Source: Hyphomicrobiales bacterium (GTDB taxonomy: Bacteria > Pseudomonadota > Alphaproteobacteria > Rhizobiales > Devosiaceae). Taken from it: DNA of 64,000 nucleotides. Both the position numbers and the translations under genes were made by a program. The notes beneath the pieces were generated by a model, which did no database searches, had not been told where the DNA came from, and was given only the letters and a program-made list of their open reading frames with translations. Below, piece by piece: positions 16,756 through 25,113 of the stretch. Each line of letters begins with the position of its first letter. Position 1 is the first letter of the stretch. The stretch covers positions 1 to 64,000 of the forward strand of contig JALSII010000032.1 of assembly GCA_026981645.1 (NCBI GenBank). Reading direction: 5' to 3'.

Positions 16756-17745
16756 TCACAAAAGCTTGAGGCTGGTGGTGCGTGATACGATTGCCACCGC
16801 CACCAGAATGACGATGCCCTTGACGATGTTCTGGACATACGTATCCATCCCGATCAGGTTCAATCCGTTATCAATGATGCCGATAAACAGGGCACCGCAA
16901 AATGTGCCCAGAATGGTGGCTGTTCCCGGCCGGAACATTGTCATGCCTATAAAGACGGTGGCCAGCCCGTCCAGAAGATAACGCTCACCCACATTGGGTT
17001 GCCCCGACCCCAGGCGGGCAGCCAGCAGGGCTCCCGCGGCCGCGGCAAAAAGCGCAACGATGGCAAGGGCCGCCGTGCGGTAGAACACAATGCGTACACC
17101 GGAAAGCTCGGCCGCCTTCTGGTTGCCTCCGACCGCATAGATGTACCGGCCAAATACCGTTCTTTCCATCACGAACCAGGCCAGGACTACCGCCCCCAGC
17201 ATAAAAAAAGCCAATATGGGAACTCCCATTATGCGCCCCTGGCCGAGAAAAAGAAAACTGTCGGGCAGGCCGCCATATATGGCCCGCCCGCCGGTCAAGA
17301 GAAAGTTTATCCCAAACAACACCGACCCGATGGCAAGCGTTGCAATGAGCGAGGGTATGCCCACCTTGGTGACAAGCAAACCGTTGGTAACCCCCACGAC
17401 GAGCCCCGCAGCCATGCCGGCGCTGAGAGCAAACCACACGTCAAATCCGTTGACCAGCAGCATGGGCACCAGAATACCCGCAAGGCCAACAGTATAGCCC
17501 ACCGACAGGTCAATCTCTTTTGCGGCAAACCCGAAAGTAAGGCCGCATCCCACGATCGTAAGAATGGATATCTGCTGCAGAATATTCGTCAGATTGAATA
17601 TGGTTGCAAAGCGATCAATCGAAATTGCAAACCCCACAAACATGAGGATCAATACAACAAAGGTGGAATATTTCTGAATCCATTCCATGTTGATCATGGA
17701 TTTTTTGTTCTGAGACGATGTCATTTTCTGCTCTTTCATGCTCAT
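16756..17745 (-). CDS. Sugar-type ABC transporter permease (RbsC-like)
   Basis: 329 residues with about eight to ten membrane helices and a charged N-terminal tail. FAAKEIDLSVGYTVGLAGILVPMLLV and the EGG-like region near YAVGGNQKAAELSGV match CUT2 permeases such as RbsC, AraH and LsrC/D. Only one permease gene is present, so it should work as a homodimer. The ATG overlaps the ATPase stop by 4 bases. Uptake of a pentose, polyol or related small carbonyl compound is expected from the family. Confidence 0.9.
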   Translation of the reverse strand: MSMKEQKMTSSQNKKSMINMEWIQKYSTFVVLILMFVGFAISIDRFATIFNLTNILQQISILTIVGCGLTFGFAAKEIDLSVGYTVGLAGILVPMLLVNGFDVWFALSAGMAAGLVVGVTNGLLVTKVGIPSLIATLAIGSVLFGINFLLTGGRAIYGGLPDSFLFLGQGRIMGVPILAFFMLGAVVLAWFVMERTVFGRYIYAVGGNQKAAELSGVRIVFYRTAALAIVALFAAAAGALLAARLGSGQPNVGERYLLDGLATVFIGMTMFRPGTATILGTFCGALFIGIIDNGLNLIGMDTYVQNIVKGIVILVAVAIVSRTTSLKLL

Positions 17746-19247
17746 GCCGCTTCCCCCGTCAGCGCACCGATGAAACGCGCTTCGGAGAATTCCTCAGCAG
17801 GAATGCTCTTGCCGGGACGCCCGTGAACGAAGGGGACGACGCGCTGCGTTACCTGCTCTATTTCGAGCAAATCAGATGATGCGATCAAGACACCAACCCC
17901 CTGTTCGGCAAGAGCGCGTATCTGCCGGTAAATTTCCTGCTTGGCGCCAATATCCACCCCCTCGGTCGGCTCAATAAAGATCATCACCCGATACCTGTCT
18001 GCCGCCCCATAGAGCCACTTGCCAAGAGATACCTTTTGTTTGTTCCCCCCGGACAGTTCCCGCACCAGCTGGTTGCGATTGTTCAACTTGATATTTAACA
18101 GGTCCACAATGCGCATGACCTCGGTTTTTTCCGCGGCGAGGTTCAAAACGCCATGGTTGGCAGCAAAACTGGAATGCACCATGGAAAGGTTTTCTGTCAC
18201 CGAACCGTCAGGCATCAACGCATTCTCCATACGATGGTCAGGTACGAAGGCAACGCCGTTGCGCTGCATTTCCCGTACGTTGCCGGCGACATCTTTTCCG
18301 CAAATCCTGACGGTCCCCGACAAAAGTCCCTGCCGGGAATACAAGGAGCGCGCAAATCCGAAATGCCCCGCCCCCGTCAGCCCGATCAGACCAACAATTT
18401 CTCCCGCCTTCAGCGAAAACTCGGGCACGTCAACCTTTCCCGCTTTCCAGTCGTTCACCTCCAGAACAGTGGTCTTGCCAACAGGTTGGCTTGGTTTCTT
18501 CTTGAACACCGCTCCCTCGTCAGCAGATCGGCGCAGCATCAGGTCGACCAGACCTGATTCTGTGGTATCTCCGGCCCCAAGCGTATCCACATGCTCGCCG
18601 TCACGCAGTACGGTAATGCGGTCTGAAAGCTGTTTGATTTCGGAAAGGAAATGACTGATAAGCACCACCCCGACGCCTCTGGCGGGCAGGCTGCGGATAA
18701 TTTCCCACAATTGCATCTTTTCCCGACTCTGCAATGCGGCAGTCGGCTCATCCAGGATGAGTATGCTGGTGTCACCCCGCAGAGCGCGTACAATTTCTAT
18801 AATCTTTCGATCCGCGACATCAAGCTCCCCTACCGGCTGGTCCAGAGAAATTGATACTTCGGGAAACCACTTGTGCAAAAGGGAGTTGGCCTGCTCCATC
18901 AGTTCCTGATGCCGCAAAACCCCACCCAGGCGCCTCGGCTCCGCCCCCAGAAGAATATTTTCTGCCCCCGTCAGTTGTGGAACCAGGCTGCCCTCCTGAG
19001 AGACATGGGCAATTCCGTGCAGCAGCGCCAGGCGCGGTGTTGTCAGCTTGACAGCATTGCCCTCAATAAGAATTTCACCATGACTCGGTGCCAGCGAACC
19101 GCCCAGAATATTTACAAGGGTTGATTTTCCTGCCCCGTTTTCGCCGATCAGGCCATGAATCTCATCGAAGCCAAAGACCACGTTAACATTGTTCAACGCA
19201 CGACCTCCAGGGAAGTCCTTCACGATATTGGCGAGCTTAACGCTCAT
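17742..19247 (-). CDS. Sugar-type ABC transporter ATP-binding protein with two nucleotide-binding domains (RbsA-like)
   Basis: About 501-504 residues: two fused ABC domains as in RbsA, MglA and XylG. First domain: Walker A GENGAGKST (38-46, counted from the upstream ATG at 19256), Walker B ILILDE (165-170) with Asp and Glu intact, but the signature has decayed to ELDVADRK. Second domain: Walker A decayed (GLTGAGHFGFAR, no GKS/T), signature intact (LSGGN, 401-405), and Walker B FIEPT instead of LDEPT. The intact pieces complement each other, so one composite ATP site should function. Two ATGs (19256 and 19247) are possible; MSVKLANI fits the family start. Confidence 0.88.
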   Translation of the reverse strand: MSVKLANIVKDFPGGRALNNVNVVFGFDEIHGLIGENGAGKSTLVNILGGSLAPSHGEILIEGNAVKLTTPRLALLHGIAHVSQEGSLVPQLTGAENILLGAEPRRLGGVLRHQELMEQANSLLHKWFPEVSISLDQPVGELDVADRKIIEIVRALRGDTSILILDEPTAALQSREKMQLWEIIRSLPARGVGVVLISHFLSEIKQLSDRITVLRDGEHVDTLGAGDTTESGLVDLMLRRSADEGAVFKKKPSQPVGKTTVLEVNDWKAGKVDVPEFSLKAGEIVGLIGLTGAGHFGFARSLYSRQGLLSGTVRICGKDVAGNVREMQRNGVAFVPDHRMENALMPDGSVTENLSMVHSSFAANHGVLNLAAEKTEVMRIVDLLNIKLNNRNQLVRELSGGNKQKVSLGKWLYGAADRYRVMIFIEPTEGVDIGAKQEIYRQIRALAEQGVGVLIASSDLLEIEQVTQRVVPFVHGRPGKSIPAEEFSEARFIGALTGEAA

Positions 19248-19385
19248 GACCCGCACTCCAAAATAATATGCATCCGACCCCCACTCTGGGCCGGGCCTCC
19301 CATTACATACGCAAACCCAAAAAGCGCCAACACCCTGAAACTGAGCTGCCGGCTCCCCGGCACCGGTTACAGCAAAGCCAACCCT

Positions 19386-19418
19386 CTGCCCGCAATCATG
19401 AATACTGATCGCGGGCAG
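19386..19418 (-). other. Stem-loop between the ABC binding protein and ATPase genes
   Basis: Arms CTGCCCGC and GCGGGCAG, extended inward by ATCA/TGAT across one mismatch. It begins 13 bases past the binding-protein stop, has no T-tract, and lies in the only sizeable gap (about 175 bases) of the operon. It probably stabilises the binding-protein message and lowers expression of the following genes. A smaller GCCGG/CCGGC hairpin lies near 19348-19361. Confidence 0.6.
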
Positions 19419-19431
19419 TAATGTTGCCCCC

Positions 19432-20367
19432 TTAACGGAAGTCTTCGCAATTATTCTTTGTCACCAGGGGCGCATCCATATAGACGGTCTTGCTCGGAAC
19501 CACATCAGCGGAATCTTTGCCATCTTCAACGATGCTTGCAATCCACTGACCGACCTGCGCACCCATCCCCTCAAAGGGCTGGCTGACAGTTGCAATCATC
19601 ATGCTGTCCGGCTTGCAGACCTCATCAATTGCCTGGGGGTGTCCGTCAATCCCGATCACTTTCACATCACTCAGACCGGCAGCTTTGAGCACATTGATTG
19701 CTGCCTGCGCGGGCTCGTCCCAGGGTGCCCAGACCGCATCGATATCAGCACCATAACGGGCTACATAGTCCTGCATCCGGCTGGTTGTATCTTCAAAGAA
19801 CGCAGTATAGTCGATATTGTGTTCGACAAGGACATTCACCCCCTGATATTCACGCAGGACGTCAAGCATGACATCACCGCGCTTACGGGTGCCATGATGC
19901 TCCGCCATGCGCAGGAAGATGAGATTCCCCTCGCCGCCCATTTCATCCAGCAGATAGGGGGAAACGTCAGCCGACATTGCCCAGTTATTCGTGGTGACAT
20001 CAACCACCACACCATCAATATAGCCGCTATCTACGGAAAAAATCGGAATTCCCGCTTCCGCTGCTGCAGAAATGGCTGCACGGGACGCCCGCAAATCCGA
20101 CATTGTGATGATAATTGCATCTACGCCGCGCGAAGCTGCATCTTCCAGGTTTGAAGCAACCGCTTCACCCGAACCACCAGAATCAAGGTAAGAGACGTTC
20201 CAGTCCTTGCCGGTTTCTTCCAACCACTCCTGGAAACCTGCCTTGACGCGTTGCTCGGACTGTGCCGCAGCGTTTGAATGTACCCAGGCCACATCAATGG
20301 CCGACGCAGCACCTGTTGTTACCATCAACGCGGCTGCGAAAAGCGTGACTATCTTGGTATGTTTCAC
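19432..20367 (-). CDS. Sugar-type ABC transporter substrate-binding protein (RbsB-like)
   Basis: 311 residues with a signal peptide (MKHTKIVTLFAAALMVTTGAASA, cleaved before IDVAWVHS) and a periplasmic-binding-protein type 1 fold like RbsB. AASRGVDAIIITMSD and VWAPWDEPAQAAINVLKAAG are typical family segments. It is the first gene of the operon and sits opposite the SorC-type regulator gene. A GGGAGGAAT ribosome binding site precedes the ATG. The ligand is not predictable; family ligands are pentoses, polyols, autoinducer-2 and similar small compounds. Confidence 0.9.
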   Translation of the reverse strand: MKHTKIVTLFAAALMVTTGAASAIDVAWVHSNAAAQSEQRVKAGFQEWLEETGKDWNVSYLDSGGSGEAVASNLEDAASRGVDAIIITMSDLRASRAAISAAAEAGIPIFSVDSGYIDGVVVDVTTNNWAMSADVSPYLLDEMGGEGNLIFLRMAEHHGTRKRGDVMLDVLREYQGVNVLVEHNIDYTAFFEDTTSRMQDYVARYGADIDAVWAPWDEPAQAAINVLKAAGLSDVKVIGIDGHPQAIDEVCKPDSMMIATVSQPFEGMGAQVGQWIASIVEDGKDSADVVPSKTVYMDAPLVTKNNCEDFR

Positions 20368-20456
20368 TTCATATTCCTCCCTAGGGTTTAGGTGAGACGC
20401 TCCTCGGAAAAAGCAATTTTCCTAACGTCTGCAGGATGACTCATAGGACATTGTGG

Positions 20457-20484
20457 TACATTTGTCTAGCGTCATTACATTTGT
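20457..20484. promoter_or_regulatory. Direct repeat TACATTTGT x2, candidate operator for the SorC-type regulator
   Basis: The exact 9-mer TACATTTGT occurs at 20457-20465 and again at 20476-20484, 19 bases start to start, in the 168-base divergent region between the binding-protein and regulator genes. The region is A/T-richer than its surroundings and must contain both promoters. SorC-family regulators bind as tetramers to spaced sites, so this is a reasonable operator candidate; binding is inferred. Confidence 0.45.
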
Positions 20485-20535
20485 ATTGCAACAGGGCTTG
20501 CCCCCGGCCGGGTTTGCGGCGTATCTTGCCCGGAA

Positions 20536-21528
20536 ATGACAGAAATCAGTGAACGCCAGCTCATGGCCCGGGCTGCCTGGCTCTATTATCTGGGCGGATT
20601 GAATCAGGAAGAAACCTCAGCCCGGATGGGGCTGACCCGTGCGCGCGTCAACAGATTGCTGCGCCAGGCCCGTGCAAGCGGGCTGGTCAGCATCTCCATT
20701 GATCACAGAGACATCGGTCTGCTCCCGGTCGAAAACGCCATCCAGCAGGAATTCGGACTGCAGTTCTGCATCTGCACCCCACCCCTGGGGCTGTCACCCG
20801 CGCAAATGGAAAGCAATGAAAATTTCGCAGAATTTCCGCAACGGGCGGTAGGCTCGACCGCAGCACAATATCTCCGTGACCTGCTCACGAGCAAACCCGA
20901 CGCGGTAATCGGCACCGGCTGGGGGCGGACCCTGAACCAGATCACCCGGAACCTGGCCGGGGTAAAGGCACCAAAGGCCCGTTTCATCAGTTTGATGGGC
21001 TCGCTCACCGCCAATTCCGCATTCAATCCATTTGAGGTTGTTCAGGCTCTGGCCCATGCAACCGGCGCTGAGGGGTATTTTTTACCTGTGCCCTTCATCG
21101 CTGACACCAAAGAGGACCGGGAGGTTCTTCTGTCCCAGCACACCGTGGCGCGCTCCCTTGAATTGGCCAGACACACAGACCTGGCACTGATAAGCATAGG
21201 CGAGTTGACCGAGGTCTCCCTGTTGCGTCAGCAGGGCATGATCACCTCTCAGGAACTGGCCGCCTTGCGCGACGCAGGCGCTGTAGGCGACACCAACGGC
21301 ATATTTTTCGACAATGCCGGCCGCCCCGTAAAACATTCTCTCAACGACCGCACACTGGCCGTGAGTTTTGACGACCTGAAGCGTTCGACCACAGTCATTC
21401 TGTCCGCCGGCTCACGCAAAGTGGAAGCCACGCGCGCCCTATTGCGCAGCGGCGTGGGCAAGGGGCTGATTATTGACGGGGATTCCGCCCTCCTGCTGGC
21501 TGAGCCGATAAAACAGACACCCGCCTGA
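20536..21528 (+). CDS. SorC-family transcriptional regulator
   Basis: 330 residues. An N-terminal helix-turn-helix (RAAWLYYLGGLNQEETSARMGLTRARVNRLLRQARASGLV, split: 12-51) is followed by a sugar-phosphate-binding domain of the SorC/DeoR type: AVIGTGWGRTLNQITRNL, SLMGSL, GEGYFLPVPFIAD, GAVGDTNGIFFD and the C-terminal GKGLIIDGDSALLLAE. Known relatives LsrR, EryD and SorC control CUT2-transporter and FGGY-kinase loci and are released from DNA by a phosphorylated sugar. It is divergent from the ABC/acyloin-dehydrogenase-like operon, and the kinase of that operon could make its effector. Confidence 0.88.
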   Translation: MTEISERQLMARAAWLYYLGGLNQEETSARMGLTRARVNRLLRQARASGLVSISIDHRDIGLLPVENAIQQEFGLQFCICTPPLGLSPAQMESNENFAEFPQRAVGSTAAQYLRDLLTSKPDAVIGTGWGRTLNQITRNLAGVKAPKARFISLMGSLTANSAFNPFEVVQALAHATGAEGYFLPVPFIADTKEDREVLLSQHTVARSLELARHTDLALISIGELTEVSLLRQQGMITSQELAALRDAGAVGDTNGIFFDNAGRPVKHSLNDRTLAVSFDDLKRSTTVILSAGSRKVEATRALLRSGVGKGLIIDGDSALLLAEPIKQTPA

Positions 21529-21833
21529 CTTTGCGCGCCCGCTTGCTCCGAGCTATGCCCCCCCGCGCACCCATTTCTGGGTGGCCATGTTGAGGTGAAA
21601 AAACCGAAGACGCGCAAGAGCAAGCCTGACCCTTTTCGAGCTGATATTATTGGCTGGATTATGCGCCCGTCTGGATAAGGACCAAGGCCTGCCTGTTGGT
21701 TCTTCAACCCTGGATGACTGGCTGTGCGCCAATTGAAACACCTATGAAAACGGCTGGCGCGCCCGAACTTTTCTTTGAAATCAAGATGATTTTGATAGCA
21801 CGCAGATGGCAACTGCCAAGGCCGCCTGAAAAT
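21529..21833. other. Non-coding stretch between the regulator gene and tRNA-Leu
   Basis: About 305 bases with no gene I can support. It contains a short hairpin (ACCCA-TTTC-TGGGT near 21569) that could end the regulator transcript. The only frames are short, lack ribosome binding sites and resemble nothing I recognise. No direct repeat of the tRNA 3' end, integrase or mobile-element trace was found beside the tRNA. Confidence 0.4.
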
Positions 21834-21919
21834 TGGTGCGGTCGAGAAGACTCGAACTTCCACGGGTTTTACCCCACAGCGACCTCAACGCTGCGCGTCT
21901 ACCATTCCGCCACGACCGC
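21834..21919 (-). tRNA. tRNA-Leu (anticodon GAG)
   Basis: An 86-base cloverleaf with a long variable arm, as in tRNA-Leu. The acceptor stem is GCGGTCG/CGACCGC with discriminator A and an encoded CCA. The anticodon stem CAGCG/CGCTG closes the loop TTGAGGT, giving anticodon GAG (reads CUC/CUU). The T arm contains GTTCGAGTC. Confidence 0.95.
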
Positions 21920-22044
21920 ACGTCATTTGGCAAAGAACGCGACACCCTCGGGGCGAAGCGGATTTCCGTGTAGCAAATCGCCTATCGCTTCTCAAGGGGA
22001 GATTGGGCTAAAACTAACTTTAAGCAGCGCGGTTCAAAGAACTG

Positions 22045-22272
22045 CTATTTTTCGATTTTTTTAGTCACTTCGATCGTCAAAGTGCCATCCTCAATGCGGA
22101 CTTCCCCCTCCGCCACAAGCACATTGTTGGCATAGAGTCTCATCGGGTCGCTTTCAGTAGTATCCAACTCGATAACGGCGCCACGCCCCAGACGCAACAG
22201 GTGATGAACAGGCATGCTGGTTGCGCCCAGTTCCACTTTTATATCAACGTTGATACTGTCAATTATAGCCAT
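22045..22272 (-). CDS. Minimal FliN/SpoA-domain protein (flagellar motor switch type)
   Basis: 75 residues from the ATG at 22272 ([16 protein letters not shown]), preceded by AAGAG. Almost the entire protein is one SpoA domain: [29 protein letters not shown], then [24 protein letters not shown] (each split across residues 8-36 and 46-69). This matches the C-terminal domain of FliN, which forms the lower C-ring of the flagellar switch. Full FliN usually has an extra N-terminal region, missing here. No flagellar gene is adjacent, although a chemoreceptor lies 18 kb away. It could be the true FliN or a stand-alone paralogue. It is divergent from lipB. Confidence 0.75.
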   Translation of the reverse strand: MAIIDSINVDIKVELGATSMPVHHLLRLGRGAVIELDTTESDPMRLYANNVLVAEGEVRIEDGTLTIEVTKKIEK

Positions 22273-22366
22273 GTTGCTCTTGAGAAAACCGCGTATATCC
22301 GCCACGCTTGAGGGAAACACAAAAAGTCTGAGCAACAATGCGCAAATCATGGTTAGTGAAGTGTTA

Positions 22367-23077
22367 ATGACGACAGGTTTCGCTGAAAATTCACGTCCCC
22401 CGGCACTTTTGCGCTCCGACAAGAAGCCGGCGCAATGGCAGATTAGCGATGGCCTTGTGCCCTATCCCACGGCTTTGGCTGAAATGAAGGCCACGCTCGA
22501 GGGAATCGCTTCACAAACGGGTGCAGAAAAAGTATGGCTGCTCGAGCACCCCCCACTTTACACCTCGGGCACCTCCGCCAGCCCGGATGACCTGCTGACG
22601 CCCAACCGTTTTGAAGTGTTCAAATCCGGGCGGGGCGGGCAATTCACCTATCATGGCCCCGGTCAGCGCATTGCCTATGTGATGCTCGACCTGCGCCAGC
22701 GGGGGCGCGACATCCGCCTTTATGTCCGGAACCTTGAATCCTGGGTCATTGAAACCCTGAACGCCTTCAATATCAGGGCCTATCGCCGCCAGGGCCGTGT
22801 CGGCGTCTGGGTGAAGCGACCTGACAAGGGCCCCTCGCGCGAGGACAAGATTGCCGCCATTGGCGTGCGTGTTTCAAAATGGGTGAGCTTCCACGGCATA
22901 TCCCTCAATATCAGCCCCGACCTTTCCCATTATGAGGGCATTGTGCCCTGCGGCATTTCTGATCAGGGTGTGACCAGTTTTGAGGATTTGGGCCATCTGG
23001 TTTCAATGCCGGAAGTTGATCTGGTTTTGCGCCGGACATTTGAAAGCCACTTTGGTCCTACAATCCATACCAAGTGA
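22367..23077 (+). CDS. lipB: Octanoyl-[acyl-carrier-protein]:protein octanoyltransferase LipB
   Basis: 236 residues from the ATG at 22367; an ATG at 22349 is also possible. LipB moves octanoyl groups from ACP to lipoyl domains (such as the E2 Lys44 encoded in this window), after which LipA inserts sulphur. Visible motifs: [15 protein letters not shown], the [12 protein letters not shown] substrate site, [17 protein letters not shown] with the catalytic Lys, and [10 protein letters not shown] with the catalytic Cys. Length and motifs are normal. It is divergently transcribed from the FliN-like gene. Confidence 0.95.
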   Translation: MTTGFAENSRPPALLRSDKKPAQWQISDGLVPYPTALAEMKATLEGIASQTGAEKVWLLEHPPLYTSGTSASPDDLLTPNRFEVFKSGRGGQFTYHGPGQRIAYVMLDLRQRGRDIRLYVRNLESWVIETLNAFNIRAYRRQGRVGVWVKRPDKGPSREDKIAAIGVRVSKWVSFHGISLNISPDLSHYEGIVPCGISDQGVTSFEDLGHLVSMPEVDLVLRRTFESHFGPTIHTK

Positions 23078-23137
23078 CCCGGCAGCGATTCTGGTGTATG
23101 GGGATCACTCTTTATTTTCTTGCAGAGACGGGCGCAT

Positions 23138-23647
23138 ATGAACCTGAACGACCTGAAGAATCTGTTCACCGGTCCGGTTCTGATAAATCTGGACCGCATT
23201 ATCACTCCAAAACTGATTACGCTGTTTTATCTGGGCGGACTGACTGCTATTGGGCTTTTGAGCATCAACCACCTGTTTTTCAGCTTCCGCTTTGGTTTTG
23301 GCAACGGCCTCTGGAGCATACTTGAAATCACTGTCTTTAGCACGTTGGCATTTATTTTACTCAGGGCCATTTGCGAGGTTGCACTGATATTCTTCAAGTC
23401 CCATGAGAAAGTGGTTACCGCCCACAATCGGAGCAGGCGGCTTGCGACTTCTCCCTCGCTCATTGAGGACGTGCGCGCAGCCATCGAAGATTTGGCCCAG
23501 GATGACGCCCCTGCAGAGTTTGAATCTAAAACAGCTCCCCGTCAAACTTCGGCAACAGAGCAGGCGGAAGCACCCGTCAAACGCGCAAGCCCCCGCCGGA
23601 CGGCAAGGCGGGCACCAAGAACTACCAAATCAAGAGCCTCCAAATAG
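23138..23647 (+). CDS. DUF4282-like small membrane protein
   Basis: 169 residues. Two hydrophobic segments (about 25-47 and 55-85) with the stretch FITPKLITLFYLGGL-like (LDRIITPKLITLFYLGG) match DUF4282 proteins of unknown function. The C-terminal half is hydrophilic and ends in an Arg/Lys/Pro/Ala-rich basic tail (SPRRTARRAPRTTKSRASK). The start is the ATG at 23138; a TTG at 23120 is in frame but less likely. It lies 60 bases after lipB on the same strand. A 9-bp inverted repeat (ATAGGCGGG at 23644-23652, CCCGCCTAT at 23686-23694) overlaps the stop and may end transcription. Confidence 0.65.
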   Translation: MNLNDLKNLFTGPVLINLDRIITPKLITLFYLGGLTAIGLLSINHLFFSFRFGFGNGLWSILEITVFSTLAFILLRAICEVALIFFKSHEKVVTAHNRSRRLATSPSLIEDVRAAIEDLAQDDAPAEFESKTAPRQTSATEQAEAPVKRASPRRTARRAPRTTKSRASK

Positions 23648-23769
23648 GCGGGATGCAGGCCCTCGCTTTTGGCAACCCGCCTATCCCTGCCCCCCAACCT
23701 TGGCTATTGTTTGACCTTTCCCCTTGATGGGATAAGAGATAATCCATCACCACTTTTGGCGAATAGACA

Positions 23770-25113
23770 ATGAACCAACCCATAAAAACCGCCCCCAAAA
23801 TCGGCCTTGTCAGCCTTGGCTGCCCCAAGGCGCTGGTGGATTCCGAGCGCATTCTGACCACTTTGCGGGCGCAGGGATATGCCTTCTCCCCCGATTATCA
23901 GGGCGCCGACATGGTGATCGTCAACACCTGCGGCTTTATCGACAGTGCCAAGGCCGAAAGCCTTGAGGCCATCGGCGAGGCCATCAGCGAAAACGGCAAG
24001 GTGGTGGTCACCGGCTGTCTGGGCATTGAAGAGGATATGATCCGCAAGGTTCACCCCAAGGTGCTGGCGGTCTCCGGTCCCCATCAGTACAGCCAGGTGG
24101 TTGAAGCGGTGCACGCTGTTGCGCCCCCCGTTCACGACCCCTTTGTCGACCTGGTCCCCCCCGAAGGCTTAAAACTCACGCCAAAACACTATTCTTATCT
24201 CAAGATTTCAGAAGGCTGTTCAAACCGCTGTTCTTTCTGCATAATCCCTTCCATTCGCGGCGATCTGGTGTCGCGCCCGGTGGCCAGCGTGCTCTACGAA
24301 GCCGAGAGGCTGATCAAGGCAGGCACCAAGGAGCTTTTGGTAATCTCGCAGGATACCAGCGCCTACGGGCAGGATCTGAAATATGCCCCCTCAAAATTTC
24401 ACGGGCGAGAAGTGCGGGCAAAATTTTATGATTTGTGTGCCGAACTGGGGGAGTTGGGTGCCTGGGTGCGCCTGCACTATGTCTACCCCTACCCCCATGT
24501 GGATGCGGTAATCGAATTGATGGCGGCGGGCAAAATCCTGCCTTATCTGGACATTCCCTTCCAGCACGCCTCCCCCCGCCTGCTCAAGGCCATGCGCCGC
24601 CCGGCCAATCAGGAAAAAACCCTTGCCCGCATCAAAAGCTGGCGAGAAACATGCCCGGATCTGGCCATCCGCTCGACCTTCATCGTTGGTTTTCCCGGCG
24701 AAACCGAGGAGGATTTTGAACAATTGCTCGACTGGATGGATGAGGCTGAAATCGACCGGGCCGGGTGTTTTGAATATGAACCGGTGGCAGGCGCAAAAGC
24801 CAACGAGCTTGAGGGCATCGTGCCCGATGAGATAAAACTGCATCGTTATAACCGTCTGATGGCCCGGGCGCAGGAAGTTTCGGTCAAGCGTCTGGCTCAA
24901 AAAATCGGCAAGACCATTGAAGTTCTGGTCGATGATGTGCGCCGGGACGAAAATCAGGCGCTGGCCCGCTCCAAATGGGACGCGCCCGACATTGACGGGC
25001 AGGTGATTATTGACAATGCAGGTGGCATCAAGCCCGGCGATCTGGTGGAGGTGATTGTCAACGATACGGATGCCTATGACCTGTTTGCAACGCCGCTGGA
25101 AGCCAAAAAATGA
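23770..25113 (+). CDS. rimO: Ribosomal protein S12 methylthiotransferase RimO
   Basis: 447 residues. The N-terminal MTTase domain has conserved Cys in [12 protein letters not shown] and NTCGF; the radical-SAM motif [10 protein letters not shown] (about 153-162) binds the catalytic 4Fe-4S cluster; a TRAM domain ends the protein. RimO adds a methylthio group to the beta-carbon of Asp89 of ribosomal protein S12, which is encoded at 50473-50844 of this window with that Asp conserved. It heads a plus-strand operon and overlaps folP by 4 bases. Confidence 0.95.
   Translation: MNQPIKTAPKIGLVSLGCPKALVDSERILTTLRAQGYAFSPDYQGADMVIVNTCGFIDSAKAESLEAIGEAISENGKVVVTGCLGIEEDMIRKVHPKVLAVSGPHQYSQVVEAVHAVAPPVHDPFVDLVPPEGLKLTPKHYSYLKISEGCSNRCSFCIIPSIRGDLVSRPVASVLYEAERLIKAGTKELLVISQDTSAYGQDLKYAPSKFHGREVRAKFYDLCAELGELGAWVRLHYVYPYPHVDAVIELMAAGKILPYLDIPFQHASPRLLKAMRRPANQEKTLARIKSWRETCPDLAIRSTFIVGFPGETEEDFEQLLDWMDEAEIDRAGCFEYEPVAGAKANELEGIVPDEIKLHRYNRLMARAQEVSVKRLAQKIGKTIEVLVDDVRRDENQALARSKWDAPDIDGQVIIDNAGGIKPGDLVEVIVNDTDAYDLFATPLEAKK

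Noticed and set aside
11600-20367. True AI-2 (lsr) or erythritol (ery) operon
   Set aside because: Only one permease gene, no LsrF/LsrG and no Ery dehydrogenase or isomerase genes; the presence of acetoin-dehydrogenase-like subunits is not part of either pathway.
21834-21919. Plus-strand frame running through the tRNA-Leu gene
   Set aside because: It is the usual artefact of translating a tRNA; the cloverleaf explains the sequence.
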